NCBI GenBank assembly: GCA_025928155.1
Contig: JAICKC010000014.1
Coordinates: 1-35,435 of the forward strand
Direction: 5' to 3'
DNA from: Candidatus Saccharimonadota bacterium
GTDB lineage: Bacteria; Patescibacteriota; Saccharimonadia; Saccharimonadales; UBA4665
DNA length: 35,435 bases
Shown here: positions 7,224 through 14,457 of the stretch, one piece after another
Numbering within the stretch: position 1 is the first letter of the stretch
Layout: each line of letters opens with the position of its first letter
Notes under the pieces: model-generated
The model's database searches: none
Seen by the model: the letters and a program-made list of their open reading frames with translations, nothing else
Told to the model about the DNA's origin: nothing
Made by a program: the position numbers and the translations under genes

Positions 7224-8282
7224 ATGCTTGTGGCGGTAATACTTTTGGGGTTGCTCGTACTCGCGCTCGGCGCAGCTGTGCTAGCGCTGGTGTTGCACGC
7301 CCCGAAGCCGGCTACACCAGATAACAGCGCACTGCTTATCAAAGAGGATCTGACTAAGCTGAGCGGCGACATCACGCGCTTGCAGGATGGCCTGCAGCGG
7401 CAGCTTGCCGAGCAGCTGGGCACCAATAGCAAACAAATGGCGGCACAGTTTGCCAGCAGCGCTAAAATCATCAAAGACGTTACCGAAAAACTGACCGAGC
7501 TCGATCGTACCAACAAAAACGTCGGTGATATCGCCAGCGAACTCAAGACCCTCCAAAACGTACTACAGAATCCTAAACAGCGTGGCGTACTCGGCGAATA
7601 TTATCTGGAGCAGATCCTCAAAAACATCCTACCGCCAGGCGCGTTTACTCTGCAACTCAAACTTGGCGAAGGCTTGGTGGTAGACGCGGCTATCCGCTAC
7701 GAAGACCGCTGGCTGCCGGTAGACAGCAAATTCAGCCTAGAAAACTATAACCGCATGATCGAGGCGGAAGGTGAAGAGCGCGAACGCTACGAAAAACTAT
7801 TCAAAGCCGACATCAAAGGTCGTATTGACGAAACTGCTAAGTACGTCAGGCCAGGCAAGGGCACATTAGATCAGGCTCTGATGTTCATTCCTAGCGAAAC
7901 CATCTACTACGACATCCTCACGGAAAGGGTCGGCTTGAGCGGTCGCAACCTGCTGGCCTACGCCTCCGAAAAGAAAGTAACCATCGTGGGGCCGACCACC
8001 TTAAGCGCCATTTTGCAAACCATCGTGCAGGGTTTGCGCAGTATGCAGATACACAAAGACACTGAATTGATCCGCAAAAATATCGAGCAGCTTGGCAAAC
8101 ATCTGATGACGCACAATACCTATATGCAAAAGCTCGGCTTGTCGCTCGGTACTACGGTCGGGCACTTCAATAACACTTACAAGGAGCTTGGCAAGATCGA
8201 TAAGGACATTGTGAAAATCACTGATAAAGCGCCGGATGTCGAGCCCGTATTGCTTGAAAAACCGCTGCTCGACGAAGACTAG
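7224..8282 (+). CDS. rmuC: RmuC-family DNA recombination protein
   Basis: A 352-residue RmuC homologue with an N-terminal membrane helix (residues 2-22), a coiled-coil segment (about 30-105) and the RmuC nuclease-like core. The core shows GVLGEYYLEQILKNILPPGA, LPVDSKFSLENY and VGPTTLSAILQTI. RmuC proteins limit DNA inversions and act in recombination. The open frame continues upstream to about 6678, but that part is antisense to the RBBP9-like gene. The ATG at 7224 is chosen from the adjacent -10 and because the membrane helix starts there. The stop abuts the stop of the convergent flippase gene (8282/8283). Confidence 0.93.
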   Translation: MLVAVILLGLLVLALGAAVLALVLHAPKPATPDNSALLIKEDLTKLSGDITRLQDGLQRQLAEQLGTNSKQMAAQFASSAKIIKDVTEKLTELDRTNKNVGDIASELKTLQNVLQNPKQRGVLGEYYLEQILKNILPPGAFTLQLKLGEGLVVDAAIRYEDRWLPVDSKFSLENYNRMIEAEGEERERYEKLFKADIKGRIDETAKYVRPGKGTLDQALMFIPSETIYYDILTERVGLSGRNLLAYASEKKVTIVGPTTLSAILQTIVQGLRSMQIHKDTELIRKNIEQLGKHLMTHNTYMQKLGLSLGTTVGHFNNTYKELGKIDKDIVKITDKAPDVEPVLLEKPLLDED

Positions 8283-9179
8283 CTACTCGGTCGCTATTTC
8301 AGCACGCTTGAACCGGTCGCCGGCATGCAGGCTCAAGACAAGCAAGAACAAAAATCCCAATAGTACCACGAACACCGACCGGTCAATCACGCTCGCCGCC
8401 AAAATGCCGCTGGTCGGTACGTGATGCAGCTGCCGACTAAAGGCCAAAAACGCTTCGCGGAACCCAATCGCGCCCGGCGTAAGCGACACGAACAGCGCAA
8501 AGTTTGCCGCGCCGCCGTAAGTAATCGCCTGCAGTAAGCTGGCACCGGTGTGCACGGCACGTAGCTCTACGTAATAGATAAGTGCGGTTACCAAAAGCTG
8601 ACAGAGCGTCGCCACCCCCAGTTCTGTAAGCAAGACAGGCGTGACGTGAAACCCGGTAGTCTGTCCGGTAAATTTGCGGTGGGCAAGCATTAAAATGCCA
8701 GCACAGCCTAGGATAACTAGAGCCGTAACCCCCAGCATTAGCGGCCAGTGCCTGCCCGAGCCGGCCAGCAAGAACAGAGCGCTTATCACCGCATAAAACG
8801 CGTAGTACGTTAGCGAGCCGAGGGTGTACGCCCGCAGGCTCAGCTGCAGCCGCTGCTTAAGGTAAGCGCCGCGCATGGCCGGGCCGCTTTGCAGCGGCCC
8901 AAAAAAGTTTACAAGCGTGGTGTAGCAGGTGAGAAGAATATTGTCTCTGACACCTTGCTGCTTGCTACAGAGCCGGAGGGTAATGTCGTTTGTCCAGGCT
9001 ACGCAGAGCAACATGACCACGTAGAGAACGGCTATCAGCAGTAACACCCAAAAGTTGGTATGTGCTAGCGTGTGGCGGTACTCCGGATGCTTGGCGAACA
9101 GGTATACGAATAGGCCCGCCGTCATGGTTACCAGGGCTGGGGGTAATAGTTTGCGGAGCGGTGTAGGCAAGCGCTTCAT
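8283..9179 (-). CDS. Flippase-like membrane protein (LPG synthase TM/UPF0104 type)
   Basis: A 298-residue polytopic membrane protein with about eight hydrophobic helices. It resembles the MprF N-terminal / AglD-like flippase domain, with a conserved NFFGPLQSGPAMRGAYLK region and the late motif SLTPGAIGFREAFLAF. Relatives flip lipid-linked substrates or aminoacylated lipids. No aminoacyl-transferase domain is attached. The frame opens further upstream, but MKRLPTPLRKLLPP at 9179 is the likely start because upstream residues are not hydrophobic or family-like. TGGTATGCT upstream gives a short leader. Confidence 0.8.
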   Translation of the reverse strand: MKRLPTPLRKLLPPALVTMTAGLFVYLFAKHPEYRHTLAHTNFWVLLLIAVLYVVMLLCVAWTNDITLRLCSKQQGVRDNILLTCYTTLVNFFGPLQSGPAMRGAYLKQRLQLSLRAYTLGSLTYYAFYAVISALFLLAGSGRHWPLMLGVTALVILGCAGILMLAHRKFTGQTTGFHVTPVLLTELGVATLCQLLVTALIYYVELRAVHTGASLLQAITYGGAANFALFVSLTPGAIGFREAFLAFSRQLHHVPTSGILAASVIDRSVFVVLLGFLFLLVLSLHAGDRFKRAEIATE

Positions 9180-9196
9180 ATATAACTTCAGTCCCA

Positions 9197-9205
9197 AGCA
9201 TACCA
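9197..9205 (-). promoter_or_regulatory. Extended -10 TGGTATGCT of flippase gene
   Basis: On the minus strand TGGTATGCT lies 17 nt before ATG 9179, leaving a leader of roughly 10 nt. Confidence 0.4.
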
Positions 9206-9223
9206 CACTGCACATAATGGAAA

Positions 9224-9281
9224 GGCCGGGTGCATCACTCTGGAAACGCATGCATGCGTCGCTAGTAGTGAGGCCCCGGCC
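9224..9281. repeat. 58-bp imperfect inverted repeat with central 14-bp palindrome
   Basis: GGCCGGG (9224-9230) pairs with CCCGGCC (9275-9281), TCACT (9235-9239) pairs with AGTGA (9267-9271), and the centre holds the perfect palindrome ACGCATGCATGCGT (9246-9259). No T tract follows on either strand, so it is not a clear terminator. It lies in a stretch without a convincing gene and could be an RNA structure or a protein-binding site. Confidence 0.5.
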
Positions 9282-9363
9282 GGTCCGAGTCTTAGGGGTA
9301 GGGTGCGCGTGGTTACATGAACAGCGCGTAGACCAGGCAAGCCACCACGTCAGCGTCAAGAAA

Positions 9364-9651
9364 ATGCGTAACCACTTAACCTTTGCTGAAGAGGGTGAGT
9401 GGAATTATGACAATGGTGATTCCCCAGCCATATTGGCTATATGTCACACCAAGCACGACCAAAAGAAACTGAACCGGCAGATGAAGAAAGCTCTCAGTGA
9501 CAGCAGCGATGCCGATGATACGCCTTGCGGTACGACGACACTTGAGCAACTGATGAACGCAAGCAAAGCTACGGATAAGATCTGGACGTCAATAACCTGG
9601 GTGGATGATGCGAGGCAATCTACGTTATTGGGGATTACTCGGAAATCCTAA
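9364..9651 (+). CDS. Doubtful small ORF, unknown protein
   Basis: A possible 95-residue protein starting MRNHLTFAEEGEWNYDNG. The frame continues upstream but there it runs antisense to the flippase gene, so the ATG at 9364 is the only reasonable start. I see no ribosome-binding site, no -10 box close to the ATG, and no motif I recognise. Charged and polar residues dominate, with a single Cys pair (ICHTKH, DTPCGT). It may be a real hypothetical gene, a remnant, or chance. The 9.2-9.7 kb stretch otherwise holds only the inverted repeat at 9224-9281 and the response-regulator promoter. Confidence 0.25.
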   Translation: MRNHLTFAEEGEWNYDNGDSPAILAICHTKHDQKKLNRQMKKALSDSSDADDTPCGTTTLEQLMNASKATDKIWTSITWVDDARQSTLLGITRKS

Positions 9652-9694
9652 CATTAGATACCGTCACCAACAACCGACTTACAGGGTCACATAG

Positions 9695-9700
9695 TACAAT
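9695..9700 (+). promoter_or_regulatory. -10 TACAAT of response regulator gene
   Basis: TACAAT ends 6 nt before ATG 9707, predicting a leaderless transcript for the two-component operon. Confidence 0.55.
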
Positions 9701-9706
9701 AAGGTC

Positions 9707-10396
9707 ATGCGGCTACTTGTTGTTGAGGACGAAGAGCGTATTGCGAAAGCTATTAAACGTGCGCTTGAATTGCATCACTTCGCGGTTGATATTGTAAGTG
9801 ACGCAGACAGTGGGCTTGTTGCCGCAGCCGATCCCGATTATGACATGGTAATTCTTGACCGCATGCTTCCCGGCAGTATGGACGGCGTAGCCATTTGCAA
9901 GCGCCTATGTGACCAAGGCGTAGACACGCCAATTATTATGCTGACTGCACTTGGTGAAATTGACGACCGCGTGGACGGTTTGCAAGCCGGCGCTGACGAC
10001 TACCTACAAAAACCATTTGCTATGAAAGAGCTGATTGCCCGTGTACAAACCCTCCTGCGTCGTCCGCGCCACACACTCGGGACGACACTCACCGTTGACG
10101 ATCTGCACTATGACCCGGTGACTTTTACGGCCACGCGTAGCGGTAAACCATTGTTACTCTCAGCGAAAGAAATAAAGTTACTATCGTACATGCTCTACAA
10201 TCCGGGACAAGTGGTGAGCAAAGACAAAATTATCAATCATCTATGGGATGAGGACGCGCTGGTTATTCCTAACACAGTCGAGGTCTATATGGGCTACCTG
10301 CGCAAAAAGATCGATACTAACTTTCCCGACAGGCCACCGCTTATTCACACAATCCGCGGTTTCGGCTATCGGATAGGGGTGATGGATAATGTTTAA
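9707..10396 (+). CDS. OmpR/PhoB-family response regulator
   Basis: A 229-residue response regulator. The receiver domain (1-115) shows the acidic pocket VVEDEE, phospho-acceptor Asp51 in VILDRMLPG, Thr80 in IIMLTA and Lys102 in YLQKPF. The C-terminal OmpR-type winged helix (about 130-225) includes LSAKEIKLLSYMLYNPGQVV and HTIRGFGYRI. It is the cytoplasmic output of the kinase encoded next, which overlaps it by 8 nt (ATGTTTAA). Its position directly before the flavin electron-transfer genes makes them the likely target (inference). Confidence 0.95.
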   Translation: MRLLVVEDEERIAKAIKRALELHHFAVDIVSDADSGLVAAADPDYDMVILDRMLPGSMDGVAICKRLCDQGVDTPIIMLTALGEIDDRVDGLQAGADDYLQKPFAMKELIARVQTLLRRPRHTLGTTLTVDDLHYDPVTFTATRSGKPLLLSAKEIKLLSYMLYNPGQVVSKDKIINHLWDEDALVIPNTVEVYMGYLRKKIDTNFPDRPPLIHTIRGFGYRIGVMDNV

Positions 10397-11375
10397 GTCG
10401 GCAACCGTCAAACTGACGTTTTGGTATGTGTTGCTGGCGGTGGCACTATGCCTAGCGTATAGCGTTGTTGTCTACCACCTCTCAACCGAGGAGTTGAGTG
10501 AGGCGCTCAATCACCAATACCATAGCTATACCGATAATGACCATGGCCGTTATAACATACCACTGCCAGAGCCGTACATACACGAACATGGTGCTCATTT
10601 ACTGAAGGGTTTGGTTTGGTTCAATGTCGTTGTTGTTGCCGGATCATGCATTGCTGGTTACTTTTTAGCGCGCCAAACACTCAGACCGATCGAGCACGCA
10701 CACCAAGCACAAGTTCGTTTTACAGCTGAAGCAAGCCACGAACTGCGCACGCCACTTGCCGCCATACGTGCCGATACTGAAGTGGCGCTCATGGAAAAAG
10801 GCCTAACCACCAAAACAAAACATACCCTCGAGGGCAACCTCCGTGATATCGAGCGTCTTGAGCAGTTGACGGCCAATCTACTTGATATTGCTCGCTACCA
10901 AAATGGCTCACAGATAAAACTAGCTGTGCTGGATTTTGATGAGCTAATTCGACAGGCCATAAAACAGCTTGCACATAAGGCAGAGCAAAAGCATATAAAG
11001 TTCAAAGCAGCCATTACACCCGTACAAGTTATGGGCGAACAGCGTGTATTAGAGCAGCTTGTCATTATTATTCTCGACAATGCCATTAAATATAGCCACG
11101 AAAAGACTACCGTTACCATTTCGCTCAACACCGATGATACCCATGCTGTGCTGATAATCAAAGATAAGGGCGTTGGCATACCAACCAGTGACTTGCCGCA
11201 TATCTTTGAGCACTTTTATCGTTCTCAAAACACCGATGCAATCTCCCACACATCCGGCTACGGACTTGGCCTACCACTGGCTCAAGAAATTATCAAAGCC
11301 CACAACGGCCAGATAACAATAGAGAGTCATGAGAAGCGTGGCACCACCGCGACCATTACGTTGCCACTAGCCTAA
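10389..11375 (+). CDS. Sensor histidine kinase
   Basis: A 328-residue membrane histidine kinase. Helix 1 spans about 8-28 and helix 2 about 71-94, enclosing a short outside loop of about 42 residues rich in His, Tyr and acidic residues (YHSYTDNDHGRY, IHEHGAH). That composition could bind a metal or sense redox state, which is speculative. The HisKA box is EASHELRTPLAAI with His117. The ATPase domain has the N box IIILDNAIKYS and G boxes KDKGVGIP and GYGLGLPLA. The linker contains QTLRPIEHAHQAQVRF, as in OmpR-type kinases. It overlaps its response regulator by 8 nt. Confidence 0.94.
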   Translation: MFKSATVKLTFWYVLLAVALCLAYSVVVYHLSTEELSEALNHQYHSYTDNDHGRYNIPLPEPYIHEHGAHLLKGLVWFNVVVVAGSCIAGYFLARQTLRPIEHAHQAQVRFTAEASHELRTPLAAIRADTEVALMEKGLTTKTKHTLEGNLRDIERLEQLTANLLDIARYQNGSQIKLAVLDFDELIRQAIKQLAHKAEQKHIKFKAAITPVQVMGEQRVLEQLVIIILDNAIKYSHEKTTVTISLNTDDTHAVLIIKDKGVGIPTSDLPHIFEHFYRSQNTDAISHTSGYGLGLPLAQEIIKAHNGQITIESHEKRGTTATITLPLA

Positions 11376-11407
11376 ACCCCAGTAAGCAAACCTACAGCCT
11401 CCGTCTG

Positions 11408-11413
11408 TATAGT
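11408..11413 (+). promoter_or_regulatory. -10 TATAGT of FMN-binding protein gene
   Basis: TATAGT ends 7 nt before ATG 11421, suggesting a separate leaderless promoter for the flavin genes inside the two-component/flavin block. Confidence 0.5.
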
Positions 11414-11420
11414 TCTAAGC

Positions 11421-11903
11421 ATGAAGAAAGTGTTTATTGGACTCGCCGTGTTTGCTGTTCTTGTTGTATATAGTCACGGCATACGCGACCACCAACCGAA
11501 GATCAGTACCCCCTCATCGTTAACCGCCGGTAATTCGTCAAACGGGGCAGGCTCAACCGACACTACACCAAGCAATAACAGTGCCAGTAGCGGCAGTCAG
11601 AGTTCCAGCCAGTCAAGCGGCTCATATAAAGACGGCTCATACACCGGCAGTACTGAAAATGCCTACTATGGTGACGTACGGGTAAAGGCAACTATTTCGG
11701 GTGGCAAGATTACCGATGTGACATTCTTACAGTACCCAGATACCCACTCAACTTCTGTCTATATCAACAAACAGGCTATGCCGTACCTCCAGCAAGAGGC
11801 TATCAAGGCCCAGAGCGCCAACGTCAACATTATTAGTGGTGCGACATACACCAGTCAGGCATTTATACAATCGCTGCAAAATGCTCTGTCGCAAGCCTCG
11901 TAA
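11421..11903 (+). CDS. Exported FMN-binding-domain protein (NqrC/RnfG-like)
   Basis: A 160-residue protein with an uncleaved or signal-type N-terminal helix (3-18), a Ser/Gly/Thr/Asn-rich linker (about 30-70) and a C-terminal FMN_bind domain (about 70-158). The flavinylation motif SGAT is visible at 139-142 (IISGATYTSQAF), with Thr142 the expected site of covalent FMN attachment by ApbE. The domain is the one found in NqrC, RnfG and extracellular electron-transfer proteins. It should sit on the outer face of the membrane as a one- or two-electron carrier. The ApbE gene follows after 5 nt, and the NqrB-like reductase gene after that. Confidence 0.9.
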   Translation: MKKVFIGLAVFAVLVVYSHGIRDHQPKISTPSSLTAGNSSNGAGSTDTTPSNNSASSGSQSSSQSSGSYKDGSYTGSTENAYYGDVRVKATISGGKITDVTFLQYPDTHSTSVYINKQAMPYLQQEAIKAQSANVNIISGATYTSQAFIQSLQNALSQAS

Positions 11904-11908
11904 ACTGC

Positions 11909-12646
11909 ATGAAGCAAACAAAAATCATCATGGGTATGCCGATTACTGTTGAGATTACGGACTCCAAATACACAACACTACTTGCTGACACCTTCGCTTT
12001 TTTTCGTGAGGTAGACAACCGCTACAGCACCTACAAAGACGACAGTGAAATCACGCAGGTCAATAACGGTATGCCGCGGAGTGACTGGAGTGACGAAATG
12101 AAAACAATTATGCAGCTCTGCGAAGAAACAAAACAAGCAACGAACGGCTACTTTGACATCAGACATGACGGCAAACTCGATCCATCCGGCCTTATAAAAG
12201 GCTGGTCTATTTGGGAGGCTGCGAAGCGTCTTAAAAAGCGAGGTGTGAAAAACTTTTATATTGAAGCTGGCGGTGATATCCAGGCTCAGGGTAACAATGA
12301 ATCTAATGAACCATGGACGGTTGGTATACGGAACCCGTTTAATTCTGACGAGATCATAAAGGTACTCCATGTAAAAAATAAAGGTGTCGCCACGTCAGGC
12401 ACATACATTCGCGGCCAGCATATTTACAATCCTCACCTGCCACAAGACGAGCTGCACGATGTACAAAGCCTGACAGTTATTGCTGACAATATCTACGAAG
12501 CCGACCGTTTTGCCACGGCTGCCTTTGCTATGGGTCAAGACGGTATTGCTTTTGTCGAACAACAAGAAGGGCTTGAGGGGTATATGGTAGATGACGCTGG
12601 TACAGCAACGTTCACCAGTGGCTTCAAGGAGTATGCGTATGCTTAA
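11909..12646 (+). CDS. apbE: ApbE-type FAD:protein FMN transferase
   Basis: A 245-residue ApbE-family flavin transferase, which moves FMN from FAD to a Thr in the SGAT motif of target proteins. Family segments are visible: MGMPITVEI at the N-terminus, DNRYSTYKDDSEI, LDPSGLIKGW, EAGGDIQAQG, GVATSGTYIRGQHIYNPH, and the metal-site helix EADRFATAAFAMG with its D-x-x-x-T pattern. Unlike many ApbE proteins it has no signal peptide or lipobox and begins directly with the catalytic domain, so it should act in the cytoplasm. Its likely substrate is the FMN-binding protein encoded 5 nt upstream. Confidence 0.93.
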   Translation: MKQTKIIMGMPITVEITDSKYTTLLADTFAFFREVDNRYSTYKDDSEITQVNNGMPRSDWSDEMKTIMQLCEETKQATNGYFDIRHDGKLDPSGLIKGWSIWEAAKRLKKRGVKNFYIEAGGDIQAQGNNESNEPWTVGIRNPFNSDEIIKVLHVKNKGVATSGTYIRGQHIYNPHLPQDELHDVQSLTVIADNIYEADRFATAAFAMGQDGIAFVEQQEGLEGYMVDDAGTATFTSGFKEYAYA

Positions 12647-14165
12647 AAGCATTGATGACTTTCTGAATAAAACCACCATGTACCGACTGCTCATCTACTA
12701 TTTAGGCGGACTGCTCGGTATTGCTTTTGTCGTGGGTATTTTTGGTAAGCTAGGATTTAACCCAGTCGCACTCCTAGTATCAGTAGTGATTCTTATTGCT
12801 GCCTGCTGGGGTATTAACCGTGCTTTTGCGTTTGTTTTCAAGGTGCCGGTTAACCATGAATCCTCGATTATTACGGCACTCATTCTGGCATTGCTAATTA
12901 CACCAAGTCTTGATAAGTATGGTTTACTATTCCTATTGGCGGCTTCCGGTCTGGCTATGGCCTCCAAGTATATTTTGACCATTAAAGATGTTCACATATT
13001 CAACCCAGCAGCACTAGCGGTTGTGTTGACTGCGCTCGGCCCGCAGCAAAACGCCAGCTGGTGGATTGGCACAGCTATCATGTTGCCATTCGTGATTATG
13101 GGTGGTCTATTGATGGTGCGAAAGATCAGACGCGAGGCTATGGTTAGTGGGTTTTTGTTGGCAACATTTGCGGCAACTGCACTCTTAACGGTCATTGATC
13201 ACGGCAATGCGCTCACAGCCCTCAAACAAGCAGCAGTAACCTCACCAATCTTTTTCTTAGGATTTGTTATGTTAACCGAGCCACTTACCTCGCCAGGCAC
13301 AAAGGGTAAGCAAACATGGTTCGGTATATTGGTCGGCCTACTGGTGCCACCACAGGTTCACCTATTCAGTTTCTATACATCGCCAGAGATTGCATTAGTA
13401 ATTGGTAACGTCTTTGCTTATGTGGTTAATCCTCGTGTTCGCGTATTCCCTGTGCTTAGTCAAAAGCTCCACATTGCAGCAAATACTATAGATTTTGTCT
13501 TTAACCCAGATAAAAAACTAGCCTATCAACCGGGGCAATACATGGAGTGGACGTTGCCACATGGCAATATTGACGATCGCGGCAACCGCCGCTACTTCAC
13601 CCTTGCCTCATCACCGACTGAGGCAACGCTACGACTTGGTATCAAGTTTTACGAACCGAGTAGTAGTTATAAAAAGGCCATGATTGAGATGACTGAGCAG
13701 ACCAACATTGTTGCCGCACAGGTCGCTGGTGATTTTGTTATGCCTCGTAATAAAAAACGAAAGCTCGTGTTTGTTGCCGGCGGTATTGGTGTAACGCCAT
13801 TCCGTAGTATGATCAAATACCTCACAGACACCAACGAGCAACGTGATGTAAAAGTGCTATATGCTGCCAACACGATTCAAGATATTGCCTATGCAGATGT
13901 TTTTGAGCAAGCACGAAAGCAGCTTGGTATAGCAACAACATACGTCTTATCTAAGCCCGATCCGAATAATCAAATCCCTGGACAATACTGGCGACAAGGT
14001 TATGTCGATGCTGAGGCTATTCGTGCCACCGTACCTGATTATCGCGAACGTACATTCTATATTTCAGGCAGTCACCAAATGGTTATTGCCGTACAAAACG
14101 CTTTAACAAATATTGGCGTTCCGCGACGAAACATTAAGACAGATTATTTCCCGGGTTATGTATAG
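12639..14165 (+). CDS. NqrB/RnfD-like membrane domain fused to FNR-like flavoreductase
   Basis: A 508-residue fusion. Residues about 10-270 form a polytopic membrane domain with the NqrB/RnfD pattern (HIFNPAALAVVLTALGP, then LTEPLTSPGTKGKQTWFG). Residues about 275-508 form a ferredoxin-NADP-reductase-like module: FAD-binding RRYFTLASSP, NAD(P)-binding FVAGGIGVTPFRSM and the C-terminal FYISGSHQMV and DYFPGYV. It should take electrons from cytoplasmic NAD(P)H through FAD into the membrane. No 2Fe-2S domain and no other Nqr or Rnf subunits are present. Start 12639 has AAGGAG (12626-12631) 7 nt upstream and overlaps apbE by 8 nt. The frame is open from 12591, but that part overlaps apbE. Confidence 0.88.
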   Translation: MLKSIDDFLNKTTMYRLLIYYLGGLLGIAFVVGIFGKLGFNPVALLVSVVILIAACWGINRAFAFVFKVPVNHESSIITALILALLITPSLDKYGLLFLLAASGLAMASKYILTIKDVHIFNPAALAVVLTALGPQQNASWWIGTAIMLPFVIMGGLLMVRKIRREAMVSGFLLATFAATALLTVIDHGNALTALKQAAVTSPIFFLGFVMLTEPLTSPGTKGKQTWFGILVGLLVPPQVHLFSFYTSPEIALVIGNVFAYVVNPRVRVFPVLSQKLHIAANTIDFVFNPDKKLAYQPGQYMEWTLPHGNIDDRGNRRYFTLASSPTEATLRLGIKFYEPSSSYKKAMIEMTEQTNIVAAQVAGDFVMPRNKKRKLVFVAGGIGVTPFRSMIKYLTDTNEQRDVKVLYAANTIQDIAYADVFEQARKQLGIATTYVLSKPDPNNQIPGQYWRQGYVDAEAIRATVPDYRERTFYISGSHQMVIAVQNALTNIGVPRRNIKTDYFPGYV

Positions 14166-14343
14166 CGGGTTGTGTAAAATTAAAGCTGACCAAGCAAAGC
14201 CAGTACGAGAAAATGAGCGTCGCATCCGTATTAGCATGAACTTCAAAGAAGCTGTAAAAAAGATGTCCAAAACTCCGCCTATCAGCAATAAAGGCTTAGG
14301 CAAGTGGGTTAAGGAACAGCGAAAGATAGCGACAATTAATTAG
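14158..14343 (+). CDS. Small basic hypothetical protein
   Basis: A 61-residue protein, rich in Lys and Arg, that overlaps the reductase fusion gene by 8 nt (ATGTATAG), the same junction type as the upstream genes in this block. The C-terminal half MNFKEAVKKMSKTPPISNKG resembles short proteins I recall with an F-x-x-A-x-K-K-x-x-x-T-P-P pattern, but I cannot name a family. It has no membrane segment. A shorter version could start at ATG 14236. Being the last gene of the flavin block, it may be functionally linked or merely a passenger. Confidence 0.5.
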   Translation: MYSGLCKIKADQAKPVRENERRIRISMNFKEAVKKMSKTPPISNKGLGKWVKEQRKIATIN

Positions 14344-14445
14344 CTCTAGTGAGTTATTTTGCTGGCTTGGTAACGTCAAGTATATAATTGCTTAAAATCC
14401 ATAGACCGTAAAGACACTGTAGGTGAAATCACCAGGCTCGTGGGG

Positions 14446-14451
14446 TAAAAT
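14446..14451 (+). promoter_or_regulatory. -10 TAAAAT before GT-C gene
   Basis: TAAAAT ends 6 nt before an ATT codon at 14458, the same spacing as the leaderless promoters elsewhere in the window. A GGTGA/TCACC dyad lies at 14422-14433. Confidence 0.4.
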
Positions 14452-14457
14452 AGAGTC

